NCBI GenBank assembly: GCA_903868115.1
Contig: CAIPUA010000105.1
Location: forward strand, 1-40,943
Source: an uncultured Holophagaceae bacterium
Lineage (GTDB): Bacteria; Acidobacteriota; Holophagae; Holophagales; Holophagaceae
Reading direction: 5' to 3'
DNA length: 40,943 nt
In this document: piece by piece, positions 22,969 to 31,648 of the stretch
Layout: each line of letters starts with the position of its first letter
Numbering within the stretch: the first letter of the stretch is position 1
Translations under genes and position numbers: made by a program
The notes under the pieces: model-generated
Database searches by the model: none
What the model saw: only the letters and a program-made list of their open reading frames with translations
Told to the model about the DNA's origin: nothing

Positions 22969-23724
22969 ATGACAGGCTTGGTTTCGTGTGTCCCGATGCC
23001 TCACTCCAAGCGCAGGCTCCTGTCGCGAATCGTGCTCACTCTCTTCAGTTGTCTGGTGACTTGGGCAGCTGCCGCGGAGCCCTTCCCCCTTCGTCCCGGG
23101 GTCAGCTGGACCTATCGCCTGGAGGGAACCACCGCGAGCGAGAAGGAGGGGGAAGCGAAAACGACCCTTCGCGGAGAATGGGTCATGGAGGTGCTCGAAG
23201 TTCGGAGCGTGAAGCTGCACAAGCTCCTGCTCGTGAAGGGGAGCATCTTCGCGGTGCCGGCGCCCTTCGAGTGGGAGGGACGCGTGCCCGTCCCGGACCT
23301 GAATCTCATGGTGCTGGCGCCGGACGGTCTGCTGCATCTGATCGAGGTGCCCGAGACTCGGAAGGTCTGGGATGGCGATCCCAAGGCCATCCTCGCGAAG
23401 GTCAACCGGGAGACTGCCGTGCTCCGGTGGCCCTGCAAGCCTGGAGATTCCTGGGCCTCCCAGGGCGGGCGGAAACGGAAGGATTCGCTGTACTGTTGGT
23501 TGGCCGAGGACTGGTTCGCGGCTCCGGAAGTCGTTAAAGGCTGGGTGGCGCAGTCGGAGCAGAAAGCCCTGACGGTCAGCTACAAGAGCGGCCCTGATAA
23601 CCAGAGTTTTGCCTTCGTGCCAGGCCTCGGCATCACCCGTTTCGACAGCAGTCACCATGGTGATGTCGCGGAATTCAGCGCTGAACTGGTCCAGGTTCGC
23701 GGACTTGGAGAGCCCGTCCGGTAG
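22969..23724 (+). CDS. Exported protein of unknown function (251 aa)
   Basis: The start ATG at 22969 follows GAAAGG with correct spacing; an in-frame ATG at 22996 (MPHSKRRLLS) is an alternative and also gives a signal peptide. The region RRLLSRIVLTLFSCLVTWAA with AAAEP after it is a typical Sec signal with a positively charged start. The mature protein begins FPLRPGVSWTYRLEG, a pattern seen in secreted proteins of unknown function that open with a short beta-rich segment, and includes RVPVPDLNLMVLAPDGLLHL and PCKPGDSW. It looks beta-strand-rich, without cysteines arranged for metal or haem binding. I do not recognise a characterised family. It is followed 64 bp later by another exported protein on the same strand. 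Confidence 0.7.
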   Translation: MTGLVSCVPMPHSKRRLLSRIVLTLFSCLVTWAAAAEPFPLRPGVSWTYRLEGTTASEKEGEAKTTLRGEWVMEVLEVRSVKLHKLLLVKGSIFAVPAPFEWEGRVPVPDLNLMVLAPDGLLHLIEVPETRKVWDGDPKAILAKVNRETAVLRWPCKPGDSWASQGGRKRKDSLYCWLAEDWFAAPEVVKGWVAQSEQKALTVSYKSGPDNQSFAFVPGLGITRFDSSHHGDVAEFSAELVQVRGLGEPVR

Positions 23725-23788
23725 GTCCGGGCGACACCTCTGGGACGTAGACTGATCACGGTTCCAACCTTGCTTTGCTGGAGATCTC

Positions 23789-24376
23789 ATGAAATCAATC
23801 ACCGCGTGTTGTCTTGCCGTCGTATCGATGGCCGCCGTAGCTGGACCCATCCAGTTGAATCCTGTTCAGAAGAAGAAACTGGACACGTTTTTCAGCAACT
23901 TCTCCGAAGCCAATCTGGGGCGTTTCTCGGGCCTTGGCTTGTCGGATGACCTCCTGCTTAATTTTTCTCTCAGACACCTGTACATCAACAAATTCAAATC
24001 CTTGAAGCCGACCAAGGATGGCAATTCGGTAACGGCCTCCGCCGAGCAGGTAGATGCTGTGACTCAAAGATTTTTCGGGAAAAACATTTCCAGCCACAAG
24101 AAAAAGGCCTACTCGATTGAATGTGCCGACGGTGAGTCCTACATTTTTTCCCAAATTATTGGATTCGAGGCGACCGACAAGGGCCTATTCAAGGTCAACG
24201 GGACGATCTACATGACAGGCTCTGGTGGCACCCCGGATCCCCACGGCAATCCCGCCTCCTGGAAGCAGGCTGGGGAGGAGGTGGAGGTCGCAGGGACCTT
24301 TTCTGCGGTGGTACGGGCCGAAGGCGACCGCTACATCCTGCTTGAATACGCCACGGCGGACTCGGTCAAGAAATAG
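23789..24376 (+). CDS. Exported protein of unknown function (195 aa)
   Basis: The protein starts MKSITACCLAVVSMAAVAGP, a short Sec signal peptide with probable cleavage after AVA. The mature part includes LNPVQKKKLDTFFSNFSEAN and a Lys-rich, Phe-rich stretch, then a Gly-rich region (YMTGSGGTPDPHGNPASW) and a final beta segment (GTFSAVVRAEGDRYILLEYA). Base composition is visibly lower in GC than its neighbours, with AAA and TTT codons frequent, which may indicate recent transfer. No family is recognised. It probably shares a transcript with the preceding exported protein and faces the convergent lipoprotein gene. Confidence 0.65.
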   Translation: MKSITACCLAVVSMAAVAGPIQLNPVQKKKLDTFFSNFSEANLGRFSGLGLSDDLLLNFSLRHLYINKFKSLKPTKDGNSVTASAEQVDAVTQRFFGKNISSHKKKAYSIECADGESYIFSQIIGFEATDKGLFKVNGTIYMTGSGGTPDPHGNPASWKQAGEEVEVAGTFSAVVRAEGDRYILLEYATADSVKK

Positions 24377-24424
24377 CGAGGCTACGCGCGCAAATGGAAC
24401 GACGGAGCAGCGTTTCGCAGCGGC

Positions 24425-24814
24425 CTACAAGTCTTTGCAATACTCGTCGACTCTCAGCCTGAGTCGTTCGAGTCTCTGACCTTCTCGCGCGACATCAGCC
24501 TGGGTGGTGGCGTTGGCAAAGCCGTCGAGGATGTCGTGGTAGTCATCTGCAAAGCGCCTGAGTTTGCGATCCTTGAGGTTCAGGTCTTTGATGTCGTCCG
24601 CAGCCTGCCGTTGCAGTTTACGGTGCGCGATCAAGCCTGCCTGCGTGGGATTCGCGAGGAAGGCATTGCTGGCGGCCGTGACCACCTTCATGTTCGCGTT
24701 CACGGATGCCGTGAACATGGTGGCTTCTCGCGCCCGGTCACTGGAGCCGCAACCCACACCGCCCAGGAGGCCCAAGCCAAGCGAAAGCACAAGGAAGCAG
24801 CGTTGGTGTAACAT
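24425..24814 (-). CDS. Small putative lipoprotein (129 aa)
   Basis: I chose the ATG at 24814 (MLHQRCFLVL) because GGAAAGGG precedes it and because it gives a short signal peptide ending in a lipobox-like LLGGVGC, with lipidation expected on Cys22. The frame stays open upstream to 24943 but without coding character. After SSDRAREAT the protein is predominantly helical and charged (AHRKLQRQAADDIKDLNLKD, VAREGQRLERLRLRVDEYCK). A second Cys lies near the C-terminus. The function is unknown; size and helical nature resemble small envelope or periplasmic helix-bundle proteins. It precedes the hydrogenase operon on the same strand in position but is downstream of it in transcription, with 135 bp between. 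Confidence 0.65.
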   Translation of the reverse strand: MLHQRCFLVLSLGLGLLGGVGCGSSDRAREATMFTASVNANMKVVTAASNAFLANPTQAGLIAHRKLQRQAADDIKDLNLKDRKLRRFADDYHDILDGFANATTQADVAREGQRLERLRLRVDEYCKDL

Positions 24815-24949
24815 GATCGACCCTTTCCAAGGTTGTTGAGTCATCCCCGTTTCGTGCAGTCCAACTGACAGGCCGGGGCTGTGATTGCATCGACCCATCC
24901 GTACGATACACGCGCCCCTGGCCATTTCCCAAAAGGAATTCAATTTGCA

Positions 24950-25513
24950 TCAGCCCTTGGAGGCTTCGGCGGTCTTGTGGCCTTTGTTTTTCTTGAGATA
25001 CTTTTCGAGAATTAGGCTGGCTTCGGCAGGGGAAACGGGGCCATAAATCTGGTCGTCCACCATGATGACGGGGGCTAGGCCGCAGGTGCCAAGGCAGCGG
25101 GTGCTCTCCAGCGAGAACAGCTTGTCCTTGGTGGTCTCGCCGAACTGGATGCCCAATTGGTCCATGAGGCGCGCGGCCAGCTTGTCGGCGCCCTTCACAT
25201 AGCAGGCGGTGCCGAGGCACACATTGATGATGTGTTTGCCGCGGGGCTGAAGGCGGAAGTAGTGGTAGAAGGTGGCGACGCCCGTCACCTTGGCGAAGGG
25301 GATCTGCGCCAACTGAGCCACGGAGTGCATCTGGTCCTTGCCGAGGTAGCCGAAGTGGCTCTGTACCATGTGCAGGATCGCGATGAGCTGGCTCTCGGAA
25401 TGCGTGGTCTTGGCGTTCTGCTCGATGTAGCGGATGATGTGCTCGGGCAGGAACTCCAGGCAGGCGGCCTTCACAGCCTCCCAGTTGTCGGTGTTGGCGA
25501 CGGCGTGGCTCAT
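24950..25513 (-). CDS. hydC: NADH-linked [FeFe] hydrogenase gamma subunit (NuoE-like)
   Basis: This 187-residue thioredoxin-like [2Fe-2S] protein resembles NuoE and the gamma subunit of multimeric hydrogenases. The four cluster cysteines are in INVCLGTACYVKG (Cys99, Cys104) and STRCLGTCGLAPV (Cys140, Cys144), the expected C-x4-C and C-x3-C arrangement. A helical N-terminal part includes LIAILHMVQSHFGYL and VTGVATFYHYF. In HydABC-type enzymes it transfers electrons within the flavin module. It overlaps hydA by ATGA (25510-25513) and is the last gene of the operon. The C-terminal tail (KKNKGHKTAEASKG) is charged and non-conserved in appearance. Confidence 0.9.
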   Translation of the reverse strand: MSHAVANTDNWEAVKAACLEFLPEHIIRYIEQNAKTTHSESQLIAILHMVQSHFGYLGKDQMHSVAQLAQIPFAKVTGVATFYHYFRLQPRGKHIINVCLGTACYVKGADKLAARLMDQLGIQFGETTKDKLFSLESTRCLGTCGLAPVIMVDDQIYGPVSPAEASLILEKYLKKNKGHKTAEASKG

Positions 25514-27276
25514 CGGATCCCCCTCGGCATGCGGGCTTCGTAGTGGGTGTGGAGCAGCTTGTGGGCCTTCTCACCGTTGGGTTCGCCAAGGAACTCGGCG
25601 TAGAGATGCTCGATGGCCGGGTTCTCGTGGGAGCGGCGCAACTGCTTGCCAGCATCGATATCGTACAGGGCCTTGGCGCGAATGCGGGCGGTCTCAGGCG
25701 CCAGAGGATCGTGGTCGAGGGGCGGATAGGGCTGACCGCCGCCCATGATGCAGCCACCGGGGCAGGCCATGATCTCGATGAGGTGATACTGTTTTTCACC
25801 CTTCTTCACGGCTTCCAGGAGGTGCTTGGCGTTCGTCAGGCCGTTGGACACCGCGATGTTGATATCCATGCCATTGACGCGCAGGGTGGCTTCCTTCAGG
25901 CCTGTCACCCCCCGCGTTTCCTCGAAGACCAGGGGCCCGAGTTCTTCGCCGGTGAGTTTCACGACCGCGGTACGCAGGGCCGCTTCCATCACGCCGCCAG
26001 TGGTGCCGAAGATATCGGCGGCGCCGGAGGAGATGCCCATGGGACGGTCGAATTCCCCGTTGGCCAGATTCACGAAATCGATGCCGTAGGACTTGATCAT
26101 CCAGGCCAGCTCCCGAGTGGTGAGCACGGCGTCCGTATAGGGGATGCCGTCGTCCATGGCCTGTTCGGGGCGGCTGGCCTCGAATTTCTTGGCGACGCAG
26201 GGCATGATCGCCACGACATAGATGTCCTTGGGATCGAGGCCCTTCTTCTCGGCATAGTAGGTCTTGATGAGCGTACTCATCATCTGCATGGGCGACTTGC
26301 AGGTGGAGGTGTGCTTGATCATTTCGGGATAGAACTTCTCGAGGAAGTTCACCCAGCCGGGGCTGCAACTGGTCAGCAGGGGCAGGTTCTCGCCCTTCTG
26401 CACGCGACTGAGGAATTCGGTCGCCTCTTCGATGATGGTGAGATCGGCGCTGAAGTTGGTGTCGAAGACCTCATCGAAGCCCATGCGGCGCAAGGCCGTG
26501 ACGAGCTTGCCGGTGACGGGTGTCCCCATGGGCAGGCCGAAGGCCTCGCCTAGGGTGGCGCGGATGGCGGGTGCCACCTGGACCACCACATGTTTGATAT
26601 CCCGGGGCATGGCCAGGGCTTCCCACACGCGCTCCGTGTGGTCCTTTTCTAAAAAGGCGGCGGTAGGGCAGACGGCCACGCACTGGCCACACTGGATGCA
26701 AACCGAATCATCCATGTTGGCAAGGTTCGCGGGGCCCACGACGGTATGGAAACCTCGACCGTGCTGGCTGAGATTGCTCACGCCCTGGACCTGAGAGCAG
26801 ACCCGCACGCAGCGGCCGCAAAGGATGCACTTCTCGGGGGTGCGGATCACGCTCTGGCCCGAATCGTCGACGGGGATGCGCTTGCGGGCGCCGTTGAAGA
26901 TTCGCTCGCGGACACCCAGGCGGTAGGCCTGTTTCTGCAGCTCGCAGTTGCCGTCCCGCTCACAGGTCTGGCAATCCCGTGGGTGGTTGTCGAGAAGCAG
27001 TTCGACGATATCGCGCCGGGCCTGGCGGATCTCGGGGCTATTGGTCTGGACTTCCATTCCCTCCCACACTTCCTGGGAACAGGCGGTGAGGAAGTGGTTG
27101 AAGCCCTTGACCTGGGTCACGCAGACGCGGCAGGCCCCCTCGATGCTGAGGTTGGGGTGATAGCAGAGGCGGGGGATATTGATTCCGAGCTTTTCAGCCG
27201 CCTTGAGGAGTGTGGTCCCGGCGGGCACCTGCAGGGGCTCTCCGTCGATGGTGAGGTTGATCATTTTGTCGATCAT
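25510..27276 (-). CDS. hydA: [FeFe] hydrogenase catalytic subunit (HydA/HndD type)
   Basis: This 588-residue subunit has N-terminal cluster domains: [2Fe-2S] (Cys38, 49, 52, 66), a His-Cys3 [4Fe-4S] (HPRDCQTC with His98, Cys102, 105, 111), and 2[4Fe-4S] (CILCGRCVRVC from 150, CIQCGQCVAVC from 193). The H-cluster domain shows L1 TSCSPGW (302-308), L2 MPCVAKKFEA (Cys360) and L3 EIMACPGGCIMGGG (Cys505, Cys509), then a C-terminal small-subunit-like segment (NPAIEHLYAEFLGEP). L1 has Ser305 where the textbook motif TSCCPxW has Cys. The start is the ATG at 27276, preceded by AGGAA; the ATG at 27264 is an alternative. It lies between hydB and hydC and would produce or consume H2 with NADH and ferredoxin. 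Confidence 0.93.
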   Translation of the reverse strand: MIDKMINLTIDGEPLQVPAGTTLLKAAEKLGINIPRLCYHPNLSIEGACRVCVTQVKGFNHFLTACSQEVWEGMEVQTNSPEIRQARRDIVELLLDNHPRDCQTCERDGNCELQKQAYRLGVRERIFNGARKRIPVDDSGQSVIRTPEKCILCGRCVRVCSQVQGVSNLSQHGRGFHTVVGPANLANMDDSVCIQCGQCVAVCPTAAFLEKDHTERVWEALAMPRDIKHVVVQVAPAIRATLGEAFGLPMGTPVTGKLVTALRRMGFDEVFDTNFSADLTIIEEATEFLSRVQKGENLPLLTSCSPGWVNFLEKFYPEMIKHTSTCKSPMQMMSTLIKTYYAEKKGLDPKDIYVVAIMPCVAKKFEASRPEQAMDDGIPYTDAVLTTRELAWMIKSYGIDFVNLANGEFDRPMGISSGAADIFGTTGGVMEAALRTAVVKLTGEELGPLVFEETRGVTGLKEATLRVNGMDINIAVSNGLTNAKHLLEAVKKGEKQYHLIEIMACPGGCIMGGGQPYPPLDHDPLAPETARIRAKALYDIDAGKQLRRSHENPAIEHLYAEFLGEPNGEKAHKLLHTHYEARMPRGIR

Positions 27277-27314
27277 CGTTGGATTCCTAGGCTAGCTATG
27301 CGTTGGGCCACAGA

Positions 27315-29495
27315 TCACACCCGCTCGATGGCGTCGAAGCGGCAGACTTCAAAACACTGGCCGCACTTGACGCAGCGGTTCTGGTCGATGACATGGGCTT
27401 CCTTGCGGGTGCCGGTGATGCACTCGACGGGACAGTTGCGGGCGCAGACGGTGCAGCCGATGCAGGTCTCGGCGTCGATTTCATACTTGATGAGGGCCAC
27501 GCACTTCTTGGCCTTGCAGCTCTTGTCGACGATATGCTCGACGTATTCCTCGCGGAAGTGCTTGAGCGAAGAGAGAATCGGGTTCGGCGCGGCACGGCCG
27601 AGTCCGCAGAGGCTGGTCTGCTGGCACAGCTTGGCGAGGCGTTCGAGGCGGTCAAGATCGTTCATCTCGCCCTTGCCGGAGGTGATCTTTTCTAGGATCT
27701 CCAGCATGCGGGTCGTGCCTTCGCGACAGGGGGTGCATTTGCCGCAGCTCTCTTCCTGCGTGAAGGTGAGGTAGAACTTCGAGATGTCCACCATGCAGTC
27801 TTCTTCGGAGAGCACGATCATGCCGCCAGAGCCCATGATGGAGCCGGCCTTGGCGAGGGGATCGAAGTCGACTTCCATATCGATCCACTTCGCGGGGAGG
27901 AAGCCGCCCGCGGGGCCGCCGGTCTGGACGGCCTTGAGAGGCAGATCATCCTGAACACCGCCGCCGATATCGAAGACCACCTTGCGCAGCGAGGTGCCGA
28001 GGGGCACTTCCACCAAGCCCGTGTGCTTGACCTTGCCGGCCAGGGCGAAGACTTTCGTGCCGCCGGAGGCTTCGGTGCCGATGGAGGCGAACCAGTCGCC
28101 GCCGTAGTTGATGATGGGCGCGATGTTGGCGAAGGTTTCCACGTTGTTGATGGAAGTGGGTTTGCCCCAGAGACCGCGCACCACCGGGTAGGGTGGTCGA
28201 ACCTTGGGCTGACCACGCTTACCCTCGATGGAGCGGATGAGGGCGGTTTCTTCGCCACAGACGAAGGCGCCGGCTCCGAGGCGGATCTCCAAGTCGAAGC
28301 TCCAGCCCGAGCCCATCACATTGTCACCCAGGATGCCCACTTCGCGGCATTTCTCGATGGCGTTCTGGACGCGCTTGATCGCCAAGGGATACTCGGCGCG
28401 AATGTAGTAGAAGCCCTTGCAGGCGCCGATCGCGAAGGCGCCGATCATCATCCCCTCCAGGATGCTGAAGGGGTCGCTTTCCAACATGCCGCGGTCCATG
28501 AAGGCGCCTGGATCCCCCTCGTCACCGTTGCAGATGATGTAGCGGGTCTTCTCGGCCTGCTGGCTGGCCATCTGCCACTTCTTGCCCGTGAGGAAGCCGC
28601 CCCCGCCTCGGCCCCGGAGCCTGGCCTTCAGCACCTCGTTGATGACCCAGTCGGGATCATGCTTGGAGAGACTGGTGGCCAGCGCCTTGAAGCCGTCGAA
28701 CTTGATGTACTCGTCGAGACTGTCGGGGTCGAGGATGCCGCTGTTGCGCATGGCCACGCGACTCTGGCGGTTGAAGAAGGAGACATCGCCATAGAGGTCG
28801 AAGAACTCCTGGTAGATGGGCTTGTCGGTCACCTTGAGGGCGGGCACTTCCTCGCCCTTGAGGACCTGCTTCTGGATGAGTTCCTCCAGATCGGATTCGC
28901 TCGTGACCCGGTAGAGGGCGCGGAAGGGGCGCACCAGCACATGGGCGTGTGCGCCACTCCGGCCCTGGCAGGCGCCAAAGCAACTGGCGCTGGTGATGCG
29001 GACCTTGTCCGCGGCCACGCCGGCTTCCTGTAACTTGCGCTGAAAGACCTCGCGGAAATTGAGCTTCGCACCGACCCCGCAGCGCTTCCCTTCGCAGAAA
29101 AGAAACTCGATCTGCTGGTCGGGATCAATGGAACCGTCGAGGATCTGCTCCGCCTGGGGCAGGCCCTTCTGGACATGGTTCGTGAAGATCCGGTGCACCA
29201 CATCCCGATTGACCCGCTCGTATTTGACGGGCATCTTGCCGGGTACTGCCACGCCCACGATGGGTTCCTTGCTGCACCGACCGGTGCAGCCCGTGCGGTG
29301 GATGACGATATCCTCGCGGCCAGAGGATTGAATGTGCTTGAGAAACTCGTCCATCACATCCACGGCCCCCGCAGCGTTCTCGCAGGTGGCGGAGCCGACC
29401 TGGATCACGATCTTGTCGGCCTCGCCGCGGGCGGCGAGGGACTGCTCGACTTTCTCTGTCAGTGCCTTGTAGAACTCAGTCACCGGGTTTGACAT
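27315..29495 (-). CDS. hydB: [FeFe] hydrogenase flavin/NADH-binding subunit with tandem thioredoxin-like domains
   Basis: This 726-residue NuoF-like subunit carries FMN, NADH and several clusters. The first thioredoxin-like domain (about residues 28-105) has Cys38 and TGCTGRC (Cys70, Cys74); a second (about 128-205) has CEGKRC (Cys134, Cys139) and CFGAC (Cys172, Cys176). The NuoF core shows GRGGGGFLTGKKW (about 295-307) and CNGDEGDPGAFMDR for FMN/NADH, then SCGKCTPCREGTTRM for a [4Fe-4S]. The C-terminus is a 2[4Fe-4S] ferredoxin, CIGCTVCARNCP and CVKCGQCFEVC. Typical HydB proteins have one N-terminal thioredoxin-like domain and about 600 residues, so the duplication accounts for the extra length. 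It is the first gene of the operon, 38 bp before hydA. Confidence 0.93.
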   Translation of the reverse strand: MSNPVTEFYKALTEKVEQSLAARGEADKIVIQVGSATCENAAGAVDVMDEFLKHIQSSGREDIVIHRTGCTGRCSKEPIVGVAVPGKMPVKYERVNRDVVHRIFTNHVQKGLPQAEQILDGSIDPDQQIEFLFCEGKRCGVGAKLNFREVFQRKLQEAGVAADKVRITSASCFGACQGRSGAHAHVLVRPFRALYRVTSESDLEELIQKQVLKGEEVPALKVTDKPIYQEFFDLYGDVSFFNRQSRVAMRNSGILDPDSLDEYIKFDGFKALATSLSKHDPDWVINEVLKARLRGRGGGGFLTGKKWQMASQQAEKTRYIICNGDEGDPGAFMDRGMLESDPFSILEGMMIGAFAIGACKGFYYIRAEYPLAIKRVQNAIEKCREVGILGDNVMGSGWSFDLEIRLGAGAFVCGEETALIRSIEGKRGQPKVRPPYPVVRGLWGKPTSINNVETFANIAPIINYGGDWFASIGTEASGGTKVFALAGKVKHTGLVEVPLGTSLRKVVFDIGGGVQDDLPLKAVQTGGPAGGFLPAKWIDMEVDFDPLAKAGSIMGSGGMIVLSEEDCMVDISKFYLTFTQEESCGKCTPCREGTTRMLEILEKITSGKGEMNDLDRLERLAKLCQQTSLCGLGRAAPNPILSSLKHFREEYVEHIVDKSCKAKKCVALIKYEIDAETCIGCTVCARNCPVECITGTRKEAHVIDQNRCVKCGQCFEVCRFDAIERV

Positions 29496-29800
29496 TTGGA
29501 CTCCATGGAGGCTTGAGGCGAAGCGATTGCCCTGTGGGAAGAAATGATTGTATCGATATAAAAGGATCGATTTATGATAATGTTGGGAACCAAGGCCACT
29601 GCCTTGTGCTTCGGCCGTCCACCTTGGACATGCAGATCGCTGTCTCGCTCAGGGCCTCAACGCGTGGTGATCCTGAAATGCGGTCGCTCGGCCACGGGAT
29701 AAAGGTATTCGGGATCCGCACCGATTGCGTTGATTTTAATCACATCCGTAGCTAGGCGCGCGACTTGAGTATCTCCAGTCGCCAAGTTTCCACGGTTTGA
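29496..29800. promoter_or_regulatory. Intergenic region upstream of hydB with ATCGAT inverted repeat
   Basis: This 305-bp gap lies upstream of hydB and downstream of the DUF4139 gene. ATCGAT at 29552-29557 and again at 29566-29571 flank ATAAAAGG, making an AT-rich palindromic site 57-76 bp before the hydB start, a plausible promoter or operator position. On the minus strand TACAAT near 29545-29550 could be a -10. GCGACT/AGTCGC (29760-29782) may form a weak stem after the DUF4139 gene. I see no gene in the rest. Confidence 0.4.
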
Positions 29801-31237
29801 CTACCACTTTACCCGGACGCGGTAGGTCAGCGTCGCCCTGCCTTCGGCGGGAACCTCTACCTTGAACTTGGCGGTTCCAGAGGATTCCTTTGTGAAGGCG
29901 TGACTCTTCTGGATCACTTCCCAGTCGCCGGTGATGGGCTCCAGCACCGCAACCGTGACGGCTTCTTTCTTAGCGTTCTTCAAATCCACCTCGAAGGCCA
30001 GTTCGCTCACATTCCGCCAGGCGCCCTGCTTGCCGAGGCTCTTGTAGTCCGTCTGCTTGCGGCGGGCGGTCACATCGAAGGCATCACCCAGTTTGAGGCG
30101 CACGCGTTCGTTCTTGGGGGTGTGATCGACGGCATCCTCGCCCACGAATTGTGCGCGACCCTCGCTGTCCCGCTTGTAGACCCGCACCACCCCCTTGGGC
30201 ATTGGCATGCCCATGCGGCTTTCCGTGCGGTTGTCGAATTCCACGAAGACGCCTACCTTCAGCTTGTCGCCCAGGTCGCCATAGCTGCCCTGGTAGTAGT
30301 AGCTGTCGCCCCTCAGAAGATATTCCTTGCGCACCGGCACATTGGATGCGGAGAGCAGGGCCACCTGCTTGGTCTGGTTCTCTTTCAGCGTGGTGGGGCG
30401 ATCCAGGGTGTAGAGGTGGTACTCGAAGAGGCTTTCTTCCTTCATCTCGGGCGCGGCCTCGGCCCGAGCCGCTTTGGCCATGGACATCATGGCTGCAGCC
30501 GGGCGGCGGGACTGAACGCGATTCACATCCCCCGCCACCAGTTGCAGCGTGGCGTTGGGATAAGCGGCGCCGCTCTGGTTGGTGAGTGTCACCCAGCCGC
30601 TGAGATCCAGGGTCTTCTCGTCCGCCGCGAGGTTGGCTACATAGTCGGCGCGCCAGGCGAGGCCACCGGTGAGGTAACTTAGTTCAAGCTTCTGGTTCTT
30701 CTCGGCGGCGCTGTGCAGAACCACGACCAGGGTGGGACGGGCGCGGAGGTTCTCGGGCACCCTGGGATAGACGATGCGTCCCGGTGCCGAGGTCTCGATG
30801 CGATCCGGGAATTGCAGCACCACGCCGTTGTTGGTGGCCAGCACCGTGGCGTCTTCGCGCACCTCCTTCGAGCCCAGCCCCTCGGCGTTGGGCACACTGC
30901 GGACGATGATGACCTTCTGGCCCACATATTTTTCCAGCAATTTGGTGGGCGTCAGCAGATCGAAATCGAAGTTCTGCTCCACCACCCAGAAGTCCTTGGG
31001 CAGCGTGAGATTGCGCAACAGTGCAGTCTCCGGCCGGATCTGTGCCGACACTTCCTGGAAGGCCAGCGCCTGCTCGCCCTTGCCGAGTTTCACTTCGCGC
31101 TGGTCCTTCACCAGGGCCAGGTTGTCGTTGTAGATCGTGACCGCCAGGGACTGCTGGTCCTTCAGCGTCGTGATGATTTCCTTGGGACTCTGAGCCGCGA
31201 GGGTGAAGGCGATTGGGAGGGAAAGGAGGACGCGCAT
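29801..31237 (-). CDS. Exported DUF4139-domain protein
   Basis: This 478-residue protein starts at the ATG at 31237 (MRVLLSLPIAFTLAAQSPKE), with AGGAG upstream and a short signal peptide. The body has the pattern of DUF4139 proteins: an N-terminal segment with LAVTIYNDNLALVKDQREV and then a beta-sandwich region with LELSYLTGGLAWRADYVANL, LSGWVTLTNQSGAAYPNATL and QLVAGDVN. The middle holds YHLYTLDRPTTLKENQTKQV and the C-terminus ends in LEPITGDWEVIQKSHAF and a beta-rich tail. The family is found in many bacteria and its function is not established; it probably sits in the periplasm or on the surface. The frame upstream to 31462 overlaps the small basic-protein gene and is not coding. Confidence 0.8.
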   Translation of the reverse strand: MRVLLSLPIAFTLAAQSPKEIITTLKDQQSLAVTIYNDNLALVKDQREVKLGKGEQALAFQEVSAQIRPETALLRNLTLPKDFWVVEQNFDFDLLTPTKLLEKYVGQKVIIVRSVPNAEGLGSKEVREDATVLATNNGVVLQFPDRIETSAPGRIVYPRVPENLRARPTLVVVLHSAAEKNQKLELSYLTGGLAWRADYVANLAADEKTLDLSGWVTLTNQSGAAYPNATLQLVAGDVNRVQSRRPAAAMMSMAKAARAEAAPEMKEESLFEYHLYTLDRPTTLKENQTKQVALLSASNVPVRKEYLLRGDSYYYQGSYGDLGDKLKVGVFVEFDNRTESRMGMPMPKGVVRVYKRDSEGRAQFVGEDAVDHTPKNERVRLKLGDAFDVTARRKQTDYKSLGKQGAWRNVSELAFEVDLKNAKKEAVTVAVLEPITGDWEVIQKSHAFTKESSGTAKFKVEVPAEGRATLTYRVRVKW

Positions 31238-31295
31238 GGGAACTCCTGGAGGGAGAGGCAACGATGCGAGAAGATGGGACCCAGCGAAATTTGAT

Positions 31296-31505
31296 TTAGG
31301 CTTGGCTCGGAGCTTGAGCCTCGCCCGTTTGTCCTTCGGTGCTTCCTGCCTCGGGAGTTGCATCGACGGCGCCCTCGGCTTCGGTTTCAACCCCGTTTTG
31401 TCCCTGAGTGCTGCGTTCGGCCTTGCGCTGAAGCTTCTCTTCCCGCTTCTGCTTGCTCGCAATTTCCCGTTGCCGCTTGCCGTGCGCGTAATTCACCCGT
31501 GCCAT
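31296..31505 (-). CDS. Small basic protein, conserved type
   Basis: The 69-residue protein starts MARVNYAHGKRQREIASKQK and continues with REEKLQRKAE, then turns acidic and low-complexity (Gly, Glu, Ala, Thr). The N-terminal pattern (MARxNYxxxKRQxExAxKxKxEEKxxRK) recalls a widespread family of very small Lys/Arg-rich proteins of unknown function; that match is from memory. AGGGGGTAG precedes the start. The acidic Gly/Ala/Glu tail is probably disordered. It lies 58 bp upstream of the DUF4139 gene on the same strand and could share its transcript. Confidence 0.7.
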   Translation of the reverse strand: MARVNYAHGKRQREIASKQKREEKLQRKAERSTQGQNGVETEAEGAVDATPEAGSTEGQTGEAQAPSQA

Positions 31506-31648
31506 GTGCTACCCCCTGGATTCTTCATTTCATGTGCGTGGAGGAGGAGCCCGATCCGTTCTGCCGCCTCCGCATTGGAACCTAATCCTACCACCCCTGG
31601 CGCGTGGGCCAGGTCTGTCCTTCGTGCGTAGTCCCGATCGGAGGAGGC

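Noticed and set aside
29600-29760. Possible tRNA or small structured RNA in the gap after DUF4139
   Set aside because: No cloverleaf, TψC-loop or CCA pattern was found; only short weak stems are present.
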